Source of the DNA: Kitasatospora sp. SolWspMP-SS2h
GTDB taxonomy: Bacteria > Actinomycetota > Actinomycetes > Streptomycetales > Streptomycetaceae
DNA: 64,000 bases
NCBI RefSeq assembly: GCF_003259315.1
Contig: NZ_QLLT01000015.1
Span: forward strand, 124,001 to 188,000
Direction of reading: 5' to 3'
This document shows positions 49,436 to 57,736 of this stretch, one piece after another; position 1 is the first letter of the stretch, and each line of letters begins with the position of its first letter. The position numbers were made by a program, and so were the translations under genes. Under the pieces are notes generated by a model, which was not told where the DNA came from, did no database searches, and worked only from the letters and a program-made list of their open reading frames with translations.

Positions 49436-49789
49436 TCAGGCCGGGGCCAGCGGGCAGCCGGTGCCGACCCGCCCGGCGAGGTCCGCGCGCAGCGCCGCGA
49501 GCTCCGCGGTGCGGGCGTCGATCAGCGCGATCTTCTCCCGGAACAGCTCGGACAGCCGCTCGGCGGCGTCCGGCGCGGCGCTCAACTCGACGCCGGTGCG
49601 GGCGATCTCGGCCAGCGAGAAGCCCAGCGCCTGCGCGGTGCGGACGTAGCGCAGCCAGGGCACCGACTCGGGCGGGAAGTCGCGGTAGCCGTTGGGCAGC
49701 CGGTGGGCGACCAGCAGCCCGGTGCGCTCGTAGAAGCGCAGGGCGTCCCGGCTCAGCCCGGACCGTTCGGCGAGTTCCCCGATCCGCAT
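49436..49789 (-). CDS. MerR-family transcriptional regulator
   Basis: 117 residues. N-terminal winged HTH MRIGELAERSGLSRDALRFY with the family YERTGLL and Y-R-D-F wing, followed by a dimerisation coiled coil (about 75-105) and a single Cys near the C-terminus (GTGCPLAPA). Without a Cys pair or a long effector domain, the signal is not predictable. It is divergent from the membrane gene at 49880 and probably controls it. Confidence 0.9.
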   Translation of the reverse strand: MRIGELAERSGLSRDALRFYERTGLLVAHRLPNGYRDFPPESVPWLRYVRTAQALGFSLAEIARTGVELSAAPDAAERLSELFREKIALIDARTAELAALRADLAGRVGTGCPLAPA

Positions 49790-49810
49790 GACCCCGCTCC
49801 CGTCGGCGAC

Positions 49811-49842
49811 TTGACCCTGGACAGTACTCCACCGTCCAGCAT
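49811..49842 (+). promoter_or_regulatory. MerR-type promoter with operator in an extended spacer
   Basis: TTGACC (49811-49816), 20-nt spacer, CAGCAT (49837-49842). The inverted repeat CTGGAC-N11-GTCCAG (49817-49839) starts inside the spacer. An operator within a 19-20 nt spacer is the hallmark of MerR-activated promoters. Confidence 0.65.
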
Positions 49843-49879
49843 GGGCCCGTCCCCATACGAGACGGCACAGGAGCCCGAC

Positions 49880-50404
49880 ATGACGCCCCGCTACGCCCGC
49901 CTGGTCCGCGCCAGCGCCTGGTACGACCTGCTGGTCACCGCCCCGTTCGCCACCCCCTGGACGTACGCCCTCGCGCACCGGGCGCTGTCCGCGGTCTCCG
50001 GCGCGCTCGGGCTGGGCCGACTGCCGCCGCCGGAGCCGATGCAGACGCTGTTCGCCGACCTGATGGGGTCGGTGGTGCTGGTCTGGGCGCTGCTGCGGCT
50101 GCTGCGCCCGCGGCCGGAGCACGGGCTGTTCGACGGCGCGGCCCGGGTGCTGTTCGCCTGCTGGCAGGGCTGGGCGCTGGGGCAGGGCGCGACCGGGCTG
50201 CTGTGGGGCTTCCTGGTGGTGGAGGCGGCGTTCGGCGTGGCCCAGCTGTGGCCCTGGCGGCGGTCCGGCCGGTGGCGGTCCGGTTGTCAGTGGCGGGGGG
50301 CAGAGTGGAACTCGCACGGGGCGAACGGGAGTTCTTCCGCCCAGGTCAGCGCCGTGCGGTCGATTCCCCGCGCCCTTCCCGCGCAGTGTCCTGACGTCCC
50401 GTGA
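49880..50404 (+). CDS. Small membrane protein under the divergent MerR regulator
   Basis: 174 residues. ATG 49880 has CAGGAG 6 nt upstream. Hydrophobic segments at about 12-35, 58-76, 86-105 and 108-125. The last 45 residues or so (after LWPWRRSG) have no membrane character and are encoded over the promoter of the moxR gene, so the original C-terminus may have been shorter. It resembles small DoxX-like or unknown four-helix proteins. Function unknown. Confidence 0.7.
   Translation: MTPRYARLVRASAWYDLLVTAPFATPWTYALAHRALSAVSGALGLGRLPPPEPMQTLFADLMGSVVLVWALLRLLRPRPEHGLFDGAARVLFACWQGWALGQGATGLLWGFLVVEAAFGVAQLWPWRRSGRWRSGCQWRGAEWNSHGANGSSSAQVSAVRSIPRALPAQCPDVP
50284..50306 (+). promoter_or_regulatory. 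RecA-NDp/PafBC-type DNA-damage promoter of the moxR operon
   Basis: TTGTCAGTG (50284-50292), 8 nt, CAGAGT (50301-50306). The -35 element is a 9/9 match to TTGTCRGTG and the spacing is exact; the -10 has C for T in TANNNT. The predicted start is near 50313, about 106 nt before the ATG. Confidence 0.7.
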
Positions 50405-50418
50405 GATCGGAGCAGTCG

Positions 50419-51516
50419 ATGACCACCGAGACGACCAGCGAGGTCCTGCGGCAGCACGCCGAGGACGCGTTCGCCGAGGAGCTGGCCGCCCTCGCCCGGC
50501 ACGACGACCGGACCAGGCCGGAGCGCTGGCGGCTCTCGCCGTGGGCGGTCGCCACCTACCTGCTGGGCGGCGAGCTCGCCGACGGCACGGTGATCACGCC
50601 GAAGTACATCGGCCCGCGCCGGGTGGTCGAGGTCGCCGTGACGACGCTGGCCACCGACCGGGCGCTGCTGCTGCTCGGCGTGCCCGGCACCGCCAAGACC
50701 TGGGTCTCCGAGCACCTCGCCGCCGCGATCTCCGGCGACTCCACGCTGCTCGTCCAGGGCACCGCCGGCACCCCCGAGGAGGCCGTCCGCTACGGCTGGA
50801 ACTACGCCCAGCTCCTCGCCCACGGCCCGAGCGAGGACGCGCTCGTCCCGTCCCCGCTGATGCGCGCGATGCGCGACGGGCGGATCGCCCGGGTCGAGGA
50901 GCTGACCCGCATCCCGGCCGACGTGCAGGACAGCCTGATCACCATCCTGTCCGAGAAGACCCTCCCCGTACCGGAGTTGGGCTCCGAGGTGCAGGCGGTG
51001 CGCGGCTTCAACGTGATCGCCACCGCCAACGACCGCGACCGCGGCGTCAACGAGCTGTCCTCCGCGCTGCGCCGCCGCTTCAACACCGTGGTGCTGCCGC
51101 TGCCCGCCACCCTGGAGGAGGAGGTGGAGATCGTCACCCGCCGGGTCGGCCAGCTCGGCCGCTCGCTCGACCTGCCCGAACTGCCGGGCGGCGCGGCGGA
51201 GATCCGCCGGGTGGTCACCGTCTTCCGCGAGCTGCGCTCCGGCCTGACGGCCGACGGCCGGACGAAGGTGAAGACCCCCAGCGGCACGCTCTCCACCGCC
51301 GAGGCGATCTCGGTGGTCACCAACGGCCTCGCGCTGGCCGCCCACTTCGGCGACGGCGTGCTGCGCGCGGGCGACGTCGCGGACGGCATCGTCGGCGCGG
51401 TGGTCCGCGACCCGGTCGCCGACCGGCAGGTGTGGCGCGAGTACGTGGAGGGCGTGGTCCGCGACCGCGACGGCTGGAAGGACTTCTACCGGGCCGCCCG
51501 GGAGGTCTCGGCGTGA
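50419..51516 (+). CDS. MoxR-family AAA+ ATPase (YehL-like)
   Basis: 365 residues. Walker A GVPGTAKTW (about 87-95), a Walker B-like RIARVEELTRIP near 155 in which E-E replaces the usual D-E, sensor 1 NVIATANDRDRG near 197, and arginine finger SSALRRRFN near 215. MoxR ATPases remodel or mature partner proteins, usually with a VWA protein encoded nearby. ATG 50419 follows GGAG by 6 nt. It overlaps the DUF5682 gene by 4 nt (GTGA). Confidence 0.92.
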   Translation: MTTETTSEVLRQHAEDAFAEELAALARHDDRTRPERWRLSPWAVATYLLGGELADGTVITPKYIGPRRVVEVAVTTLATDRALLLLGVPGTAKTWVSEHLAAAISGDSTLLVQGTAGTPEEAVRYGWNYAQLLAHGPSEDALVPSPLMRAMRDGRIARVEELTRIPADVQDSLITILSEKTLPVPELGSEVQAVRGFNVIATANDRDRGVNELSSALRRRFNTVVLPLPATLEEEVEIVTRRVGQLGRSLDLPELPGGAAEIRRVVTVFRELRSGLTADGRTKVKTPSGTLSTAEAISVVTNGLALAAHFGDGVLRAGDVADGIVGAVVRDPVADRQVWREYVEGVVRDRDGWKDFYRAAREVSA

Positions 51517-53936
51517 ACGCCCAGGTGACGCTGCTCGGGGTGCGCCACCACGGCCCCGGCTCGGCCCGCGCGGTGGCCGCCGCGCTGGCCGCCCTGCGGC
51601 CCGACGCGGTGCTGATCGAGGGCCCGCCGGAGGCCGACGAGCTGGTCGCGGCCGCCGCCGAGAAGGAGATGGTGCCGCCGGTCGCGCTGCTCGCCCACGT
51701 CGCCGACGACCCGGCGCGGGCCGCGTTCTGGCCGTTCGCCGCGTTCTCGCCCGAGTGGGTGGCGCTGCGGTACGCGCTGGACGCCGGGGTGCCGGTCCGG
51801 TTCATCGACCTGCCCGCCGCGCAGAGCCTCGCGCTCGGCCCGCGCGGCGCCGACGACGAGGCGACGGGCCCGTTCGGCGACGGCGACGCCGACCGTGACG
51901 GCGTCAGCGACGGCGACGGCGACGAAACCGTTACCGGGAACGGCGACACCTCCGGCGGTGACGGCGCGTCAGGGGAGGGGGAGGGGGCGGAGTCGGGAGT
52001 GCCGGGGGGCACTTCCCGGCCCGCGCCCGTCGACCCGATCGCCGAACTCGCCGCCGCCGCCGGCCACCCCGACCCGGAGTCCTGGTGGGAGGACGCGGTC
52101 GAGCACCGCACCCCCGACGGCGACCCGCTGGCCCCGTTCGCCGCCCTCGCCGAGGCGATGGCCGCCCTGCGCGAGCACCACCCGGCCGAACGGCGCGACC
52201 TGGTCCGCGAGGCCGCCATGCGCCAGCAGCTCCGGGCCGCCCGCCGGGCCGGGCACCGGCGCATCGCGGTGGTCTGCGGCGCCTGGCACGTCCCCGCGCT
52301 CGCCACGCTGCCGACCGTCGCGCACGACCGGGCGCTGCTCGCCGAACTCCCCAGGAAGCTCAAGGCCGAGCTGACCTGGGTGCCGTGGACGCACCGCCGG
52401 CTGTCCCAGCACACCGGCTACGGAGCGGGCATCGACTCGCCCGGCTGGTACCACCACCTGTTCACCGCCCCCGAACAGCCGGTCGCCCGCTGGATGGCCA
52501 GGGTCGCCGAACTGCTCCGGGCCGAGGACCACCCGGTCTCCTCCGCGCACGTCATCGAGGCGATCCGGCTCGCCGAGACGCTCGCCGCGGTGCGCGGCCG
52601 CCCGCTGCCCGGCCTCACCGAGACCCTGGACGCGGTGCGCGCCGTGATGTGCGACGGCTCGGACGTCGCGCTCGCCCTGGTCCGCGAGCGCCTGGTGGTC
52701 GGCGACGCGCTCGGCGAGGTCCCCGACGGGGTGCCCGCCGTCCCGCTCCAGCGCGACCTGACCCGCCTCCAGCGCACCCTGCGGCTCAAGCCCGAGGCCG
52801 CCGCCCGCGACCTCGTCCTCGACCTGCGCAAGGACCTCGACGTCGAGCGCTCCCGGCTGCTGCACCGGCTGCGGCTGCTCGGCCTGCACTGGGGCCGCCC
52901 GTCCCGGGACGGCGTCCACTCGACCGGCACCTTCCGGGAGACCTGGCAGCTGTGCTGGGAGCCCGAGTTCTCGGTCCGCCTGGTCGAGGCCGGCCAGTGG
53001 GGCACCACCGTGCGCTCCGCCGCCACCCACAAGGCGGTCGCCGACGCCGCGACGGCCGAGCTCACCGCCCTCACCGCGCTCGCCGAACAGTGCCTGCTGG
53101 CCGACCTGCCGGACGCGCTGCCCGAGGTGATGCGGCTGCTCGCCGACCGCGCCGCGCTCGACACCGACGCCGGGCACCTCGCCGCCGCGCTCCCCGCCCT
53201 GGTGCGCACCCTGCGCTACGGCGACGTCCGCGCCACCGACACCAGCGCCCTCACCGCCGTCGCCCACGGCCTCGCCGAACGGCTCAGCCTCGCCCTGCCC
53301 GCCGCCTGCACCGGCCTCGACGCGGACGGCGCCACCGCCCGCCGCGCCGAACTCGACGCCGTCCACCAGGCGATCGCCCTGCTCGGCGGCGACACCGCCG
53401 GACGCTGGGCCGCCACCCTGGCCGCGCTCGCCGCCCGCGAACCGCACGGCGGCCCCGCCACCGGCGTCCCCGGCCTGCTGCGCGGCCGCGCCGTGCGGCT
53501 GCTGCTGGACGACGGCCGGCTCGACGCGGAGGAGGCCGGGCGGCGGCTCGGCCTGGTCCTCTCCACCGCCTCCGACCCGGCCGACGCCGGCGGCTGGGTC
53601 GAGGGCTTCGTCTCCGGCGGCGGCGCGCTGCTGCTGCACGACCCGACACTGCTCGGCCTGCTCGACACCTGGCTGTGCGGGGTCTCCCCGGACGCCTTCA
53701 CCGACCTGCTGCCGGTGCTGCGCCGGACCTTCTCCTCGCTGGAGACGGGCGTGCGCCACACCATCGGCTCCCGGGTCGCGGCCGGCCCGCTCACGGCTCC
53801 CGCGGCGGGCTCCGCCCCGGACGCCCCGCTCGACGAGGAGCGCGCCGAGGCGGCCACGGAGGTGCTGGCGCTGCTGCTGGGCGTGCGCGTGCCGCCGCCG
53901 CGCATCCCCCGGCAGGTGGACCGCCGCGCGGGGTGA
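51513..53936 (+). CDS. DUF5682 family protein (YehM-like) with TraB/EreA-like N-terminus
   Basis: 807 residues, soluble. Residues about 1-270 start TLLGVRHHGPGSARAVA, continue with AVLIEGPPEADEL near 32, and end with VVCGAWHVPALA (about 252-264). These resemble the paired His/Glu motifs of the TraB/TIKI/EreA/ChaN fold. An acidic Gly/Asp-rich insert (about 115-165) interrupts it. The remainder is a long helical region with many Arg and Leu. GTG overlaps the moxR stop, so translation is coupled. A catalytic role for the N-domain is inferred only. Confidence 0.85.
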   Translation: MNAQVTLLGVRHHGPGSARAVAAALAALRPDAVLIEGPPEADELVAAAAEKEMVPPVALLAHVADDPARAAFWPFAAFSPEWVALRYALDAGVPVRFIDLPAAQSLALGPRGADDEATGPFGDGDADRDGVSDGDGDETVTGNGDTSGGDGASGEGEGAESGVPGGTSRPAPVDPIAELAAAAGHPDPESWWEDAVEHRTPDGDPLAPFAALAEAMAALREHHPAERRDLVREAAMRQQLRAARRAGHRRIAVVCGAWHVPALATLPTVAHDRALLAELPRKLKAELTWVPWTHRRLSQHTGYGAGIDSPGWYHHLFTAPEQPVARWMARVAELLRAEDHPVSSAHVIEAIRLAETLAAVRGRPLPGLTETLDAVRAVMCDGSDVALALVRERLVVGDALGEVPDGVPAVPLQRDLTRLQRTLRLKPEAAARDLVLDLRKDLDVERSRLLHRLRLLGLHWGRPSRDGVHSTGTFRETWQLCWEPEFSVRLVEAGQWGTTVRSAATHKAVADAATAELTALTALAEQCLLADLPDALPEVMRLLADRAALDTDAGHLAAALPALVRTLRYGDVRATDTSALTAVAHGLAERLSLALPAACTGLDADGATARRAELDAVHQAIALLGGDTAGRWAATLAALAAREPHGGPATGVPGLLRGRAVRLLLDDGRLDAEEAGRRLGLVLSTASDPADAGGWVEGFVSGGGALLLHDPTLLGLLDTWLCGVSPDAFTDLLPVLRRTFSSLETGVRHTIGSRVAAGPLTAPAAGSAPDAPLDEERAEAATEVLALLLGVRVPPPRIPRQVDRRAG

Positions 53937-53959
53937 GACGGTCCGCGGGACGTGCTGCG

Positions 53960-54057
53960 GCGCTGCCCCGACCTTCCCGCTCCCCCTTCCCCCTTCCCCC
54001 TTCGCCCTTCCCCTTCCGCTTCGCGCAGTTCCCCGCGCCCCCCGACGGGGCGCGGGG
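53960..54057. repeat. Polypyrimidine tract and interspersed palindrome upstream of the VWA gene
   Basis: From about 53977 to 54020 the + strand is almost pure C/T with recurring CCCCCTT. It runs into TCGCGCAGTTCCCCGCGCCC (from 54021), the complement of the Streptomyces repeat GGGGCGCGGGGAACTGCGCGA. CCCCGCGCCCC (54031-54041) pairs perfectly with 54047-54057. The stem ends 3 nt before AAGGAG of the VWA gene, so it may terminate part of the transcript or modulate VWA expression. Confidence 0.7.
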
Positions 54058-54075
54058 GTTAAGGAGTGAATGCAC

Positions 54076-55209
54076 ATGACCGACCGTCAGGACGACGAGC
54101 GGATGCGGCGCTGGCGGCTGGTGCTGGGCGGCGACGCGGACGGCACCGGGGTGCGGCTGACCGGGCGGGACGCGGCGATGGACGGGGCGCTGGGGGCGCT
54201 GTACCGGGAGGACGGGAAGCGGTCGGCGGGGCTCGGCGGGTCGGCGCCGAAGGTGGCGCGCTGGCTGGGCGACATCCGGGAGTACTTCCCGACCAGCGTG
54301 GTGCGGCTGATGCAGCAGGACGCGATCTCCCGGCTCGGCCTGGACCGGCTGCTGCTGGAGCCGGAGATGCTGGCCGCCGTCGAGCCGGACGTGCACCTGG
54401 TGGGGACGCTGCTGTCGCTCAAGCACGCGCTGCCGGAGACCACCCGGGAGACCGCCCGGCTGGTGGTCGGCAAGGTGGTCGCCGAGCTGGAGCGCCGGCT
54501 CGCCGACAGGACGCGGTCGACGGTCGGCGGCGCGCTGGACCGCAGCGCCCGGGTGAACCGCCCCCGGCACCGGGACATCGACTGGGACCGCACCATCCGG
54601 GCCAACCTGTCGAAGTACCTGCCGGAGTACCGCACGGTCGTCCCGGAGCGGCTGGTCGGCTACGCCCGGGCGCAGCGGGCGGTGAAGAAGGACGTGATCC
54701 TCTGCATCGACCAGTCCGGTTCGATGGCGCCGTCGGTGGTGCACTCGGCGGTGTTCGGCGCGGTGCTGGCGTCGATGCCGAGCCTGGACACCCGGCTGGT
54801 GGTGTTCGACACCTCGGTGGTCGACCTGACCGAGCAGCTGAGCGACCCGGTGGACGTGCTGTTCGCGACCCAGCTGGGCGGCGGCACCGACATCAACCGG
54901 GCGCTGGCCTACTGCCAGTCGAAGATCAGCCGGCCGTCGGAGACGGTCGTGGTGCTGATCAGCGACCTGTACGAGGGCGGCATCCGGGACGAGATGCTGA
55001 AGCGGGTCGCCGCGATGAAGGCGTCGGGGGTGCAGTTCATCGCGCTGCTGGCGCTGTCCGACGAGGGCGCCCCGGCCTACGACCACGCGCACGCGCAGGC
55101 GCTGGCCGCGCTGGGCGCCCCGGCGTTCGCCTGCACGCCGGACGCGTTCCCGGACATCATGGCGGCGGCGATCGAGAAGCGTCCGCTGCCGGTGCCCGAC
55201 CGGGGGTGA
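54076..55209 (+). CDS. VWA-domain protein (YehP-like)
   Basis: 377 residues. An N-terminal helical region (1-200) precedes a VWA domain with a complete MIDAS: DQSGSM at 212-217, GGGTD near 275, and SDLYEGG near 295. It is soluble. VWA partners of MoxR ATPases act as adaptors or substrates in metal-dependent complexes. ATG 54076 is chosen because AAGGAG lies 9 nt upstream; ATG 54070 is too close. Confidence 0.92.
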   Translation: MTDRQDDERMRRWRLVLGGDADGTGVRLTGRDAAMDGALGALYREDGKRSAGLGGSAPKVARWLGDIREYFPTSVVRLMQQDAISRLGLDRLLLEPEMLAAVEPDVHLVGTLLSLKHALPETTRETARLVVGKVVAELERRLADRTRSTVGGALDRSARVNRPRHRDIDWDRTIRANLSKYLPEYRTVVPERLVGYARAQRAVKKDVILCIDQSGSMAPSVVHSAVFGAVLASMPSLDTRLVVFDTSVVDLTEQLSDPVDVLFATQLGGGTDINRALAYCQSKISRPSETVVVLISDLYEGGIRDEMLKRVAAMKASGVQFIALLALSDEGAPAYDHAHAQALAALGAPAFACTPDAFPDIMAAAIEKRPLPVPDRG

Positions 55210-55553
55210 GCGGCCTCCCCGCGGGCCGGTCCAGGGGTGCGGCACCCACCCGTCCGGGTGAAGCGGTGGTGGGCCCCGCCATGGCGCGCCCCCGCCGCTG
55301 AGCGGCCCGGTCCGGGCCTGCTGTGACGGTTCTCACCAAGGCGGACCCGGCCCCGGGCGAAACAGGCCGGTCGTCCGGGGATAACCTGCCATGCGGACGT
55401 GACGCGCGTGTTGATTGACGATGCGCCCGGCAACTGCGTGGGCCGCAAGGCCGTACATCTGCGTACCCGCTCAGTGTCGACGACCCGCAGCGAAGATCCT
55501 GCCGTGGCACGCTCGTAGAGACACATTCCGCGACCACGAACAAGGACAAACAC
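55210..55553. other. Intergenic region upstream of sucC
   Basis: 344 nt without a gene. It holds a possible TTGACG at about 55418 and a TAGAGA -10-like box near 55516, without a decisive pair, and CAAGGA just before sucC. The sucCD promoter is presumably here. Confidence 0.45.
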
Positions 55554-56726
55554 GTGGACCTGTTCGAGTACCAGGCGAGGGACCTCTTCGCCAAGCACGG
55601 TGTACCCGTGCTTGACGGCGATGTCATCGAGACCGCCGCAGACGCTGCCGCCATCGCGGAGCGCTTCGGCGGCCGAGCCGTCGTCAAGGCTCAGGTGAAG
55701 GTGGGCGGCCGAGGCAAGGCCGGTGGCGTGAAGCTCGCGTCCGACCCGCAGGACGCCGTTGCCAAGGCCGAGGCGATCCTCGGCATGGACATCAAGGGCC
55801 ACACCGTTCACAAGGTGATGCTGGCCCAGACCGCGGACATCAAGGAGGAGTACTACGTCTCCTTCCTGCTCGACCGCACCAACCGCACCTTCCTGGCCAT
55901 GGCCAGCGTCGAGGGCGGCGTGGAGATCGAGGTCGTCGCCGAGGAGAACCCCGACGCGCTGGCCAAGATCCCGGTCGACGCGAACGAGGGCGTGACCGCG
56001 GAGAAGGCCGCCGAGATCGTCGCCGCGGCGAAGTTCCCGGCCGAGATCGCCGACCAGGTCGCCGACGTCCTGCAGAAGCTCTGGGTCGTCTTCATCAAGG
56101 AGGACGCCCTCCTGGTCGAGGTCAACCCGCTGATCAAGTCCGGCGAGGGCAAGATCATCGCCCTGGACGGCAAGGTCTCCCTGGACGAGAACGCCGAGTT
56201 CCGCCAGCCCGGGCACGAGGCGCTCGAGGACAAGGCCGCCGCCAACCCGCTGGAGGCGGCGGCGAAGGCCAAGGGCCTGAACTACGTCAAGCTCGACGGC
56301 CAGGTCGGCATCATCGGCAACGGCGCGGGCCTCGTCATGAGCACCCTGGACGTCGTCGCGTACGCCGGTGAGAACCACGGCGGCGTGAAGCCGGCCAACT
56401 TCCTCGACATCGGCGGCGGCGCGTCCGCCGAGGTGATGGCGAACGGCCTGGAGATCATCCTGGGCGACACCGACGTCAAGTCGGTCTTCGTCAACGTCTT
56501 CGGCGGCATCACCGCCTGCGACGCGGTCGCCAACGGCATCGTGCAGGCCCTCGCGCTCCTGGAGAGCAAGGGCGAGGCCGTCACCAAGCCGCTCGTCGTC
56601 CGCCTGGACGGCAACAACGCGGAGCTCGGCCGCCAGATCCTGACCGACGCCAACCACCCGCTGGTGCAGCAGGTGGACACCATGGACGGCGCCGCTGACC
56701 GCGCCGCCGAGCTGGCCAACAAGTAA
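55554..56726 (+). CDS. sucC: Succinyl-CoA synthetase beta subunit
   Basis: ADP-forming TCA-cycle enzyme: succinyl-CoA + ADP/GDP + Pi to succinate. 390 residues: ATP-grasp domain about 1-240 ([20 protein letters not shown]), and a CoA-ligase domain with [15 protein letters not shown] near 250 and [15 protein letters not shown] near 315. GTG start after CAAGGA. sucD follows 18 nt later. Confidence 0.98.
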   Translation: MDLFEYQARDLFAKHGVPVLDGDVIETAADAAAIAERFGGRAVVKAQVKVGGRGKAGGVKLASDPQDAVAKAEAILGMDIKGHTVHKVMLAQTADIKEEYYVSFLLDRTNRTFLAMASVEGGVEIEVVAEENPDALAKIPVDANEGVTAEKAAEIVAAAKFPAEIADQVADVLQKLWVVFIKEDALLVEVNPLIKSGEGKIIALDGKVSLDENAEFRQPGHEALEDKAAANPLEAAAKAKGLNYVKLDGQVGIIGNGAGLVMSTLDVVAYAGENHGGVKPANFLDIGGGASAEVMANGLEIILGDTDVKSVFVNVFGGITACDAVANGIVQALALLESKGEAVTKPLVVRLDGNNAELGRQILTDANHPLVQQVDTMDGAADRAAELANK

Positions 56727-56744
56727 GGAAGGGGACTTCACACC

Positions 56745-57635
56745 ATGGCTATCTTCCTTACCAAGGACAGCAAGGTCATCGTCCAGGGTATGACCGGCTC
56801 CGAGGGCATGAAGCACACCCGCCGCATGCTCGCCTCCGGCACCCAGATCGTCGGCGGCGTGAACCCGCGCAAGGCCGGCACCACCGTGGACGTGGACGGC
56901 ACCGAGGTGCCCGTGTTCGGCACCGTGGCCGAGGCGATCGAGAAGACCGGTGCCGACGTCACCGTCATCTTCGTCCCGCCGGCGTTCACCAAGTCCGCCG
57001 TGGTCGAGGCGATCGACGCCGAGATCCCGCTCGCCGTGGTCATCACCGAGGGCGTGCCGGTGCACGACACCGCCTCGTTCTGGGCCCACGCCGGCGCCAA
57101 GGGCAACAAGACCCGCATCATCGGCCCGAACTGCCCCGGCCTGATCAGCCCCGGACAGTCCAACGCGGGCATCATCCCGGCCGACATCACCGGCCCGGGC
57201 AAGATCGGTCTGGTGTCGAAGTCCGGCACCCTGACCTACCAGCTGATGTACGAGCTCCGTGACATCGGCTTCTCCTCCGCGGTGGGCATCGGTGGCGACC
57301 CGGTCATCGGCACCACCCACATCGACGCCCTCAAGGCGTTCCAGGAGGACCCGGAGACCGAGCTCATCGTCATGATCGGTGAGATCGGCGGCGACGCCGA
57401 GGAGCGGGCCGCGGCCTACATCGCCGAGCACGTCACCAAGCCGGTCGTTGGCTACGTCGCGGGCTTCACCGCGCCCGAGGGCAAGACCATGGGCCACGCC
57501 GGCGCCATCGTCTCCGGCTCCTCCGGCACCGCCCAGGCGAAGAAGGAGGCCCTGGAGGCCGCCGGCGTCAAGGTCGGCAAGACGCCGTCCGAGACCGCCC
57601 GCCTGGCCCGCGAGCTGATCGCCGCCGCGCAGTAG
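56745..57635 (+). CDS. sucD: Succinyl-CoA synthetase alpha subunit
   Basis: CoA-binding, phosphohistidine-bearing partner of SucC. 296 residues: Rossmann CoA domain ([13 protein letters not shown] near 10) and a ligase domain with the phosphorylated His in [14 protein letters not shown] near 250. ATG has AAGGAAGGGG upstream. The operon ends at a very strong hairpin. Confidence 0.98.
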   Translation: MAIFLTKDSKVIVQGMTGSEGMKHTRRMLASGTQIVGGVNPRKAGTTVDVDGTEVPVFGTVAEAIEKTGADVTVIFVPPAFTKSAVVEAIDAEIPLAVVITEGVPVHDTASFWAHAGAKGNKTRIIGPNCPGLISPGQSNAGIIPADITGPGKIGLVSKSGTLTYQLMYELRDIGFSSAVGIGGDPVIGTTHIDALKAFQEDPETELIVMIGEIGGDAEERAAAYIAEHVTKPVVGYVAGFTAPEGKTMGHAGAIVSGSSGTAQAKKEALEAAGVKVGKTPSETARLARELIAAAQ

Positions 57636-57666
57636 CAGCAGGCAGCGGGCCGCACGCACCGCCAGT

Positions 57667-57716
57667 ACGCCGCAGGCGCCGCCCACCGTTCCGACGGTGG
57701 GCGGCGCCTGCGGCGT
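57667..57716 (+). terminator. sucCD terminator
   Basis: Perfect 23-bp inverted repeat (57667-57689 and 57694-57716) with a TCCG tetraloop, 31 nt after the sucD stop and 20 nt from the end of the convergent gene. It can serve both directions. Confidence 0.95.
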
Positions 57717-57736
57717 TCGCGGGGCGGGGCGGCGGA

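Noticed and set aside
54000-54057. Possible CRISPR-like or IS end from the repeats
   Set aside because: No regular spacer array, no transposase and no flanking direct repeats; it matches the interspersed palindrome family.
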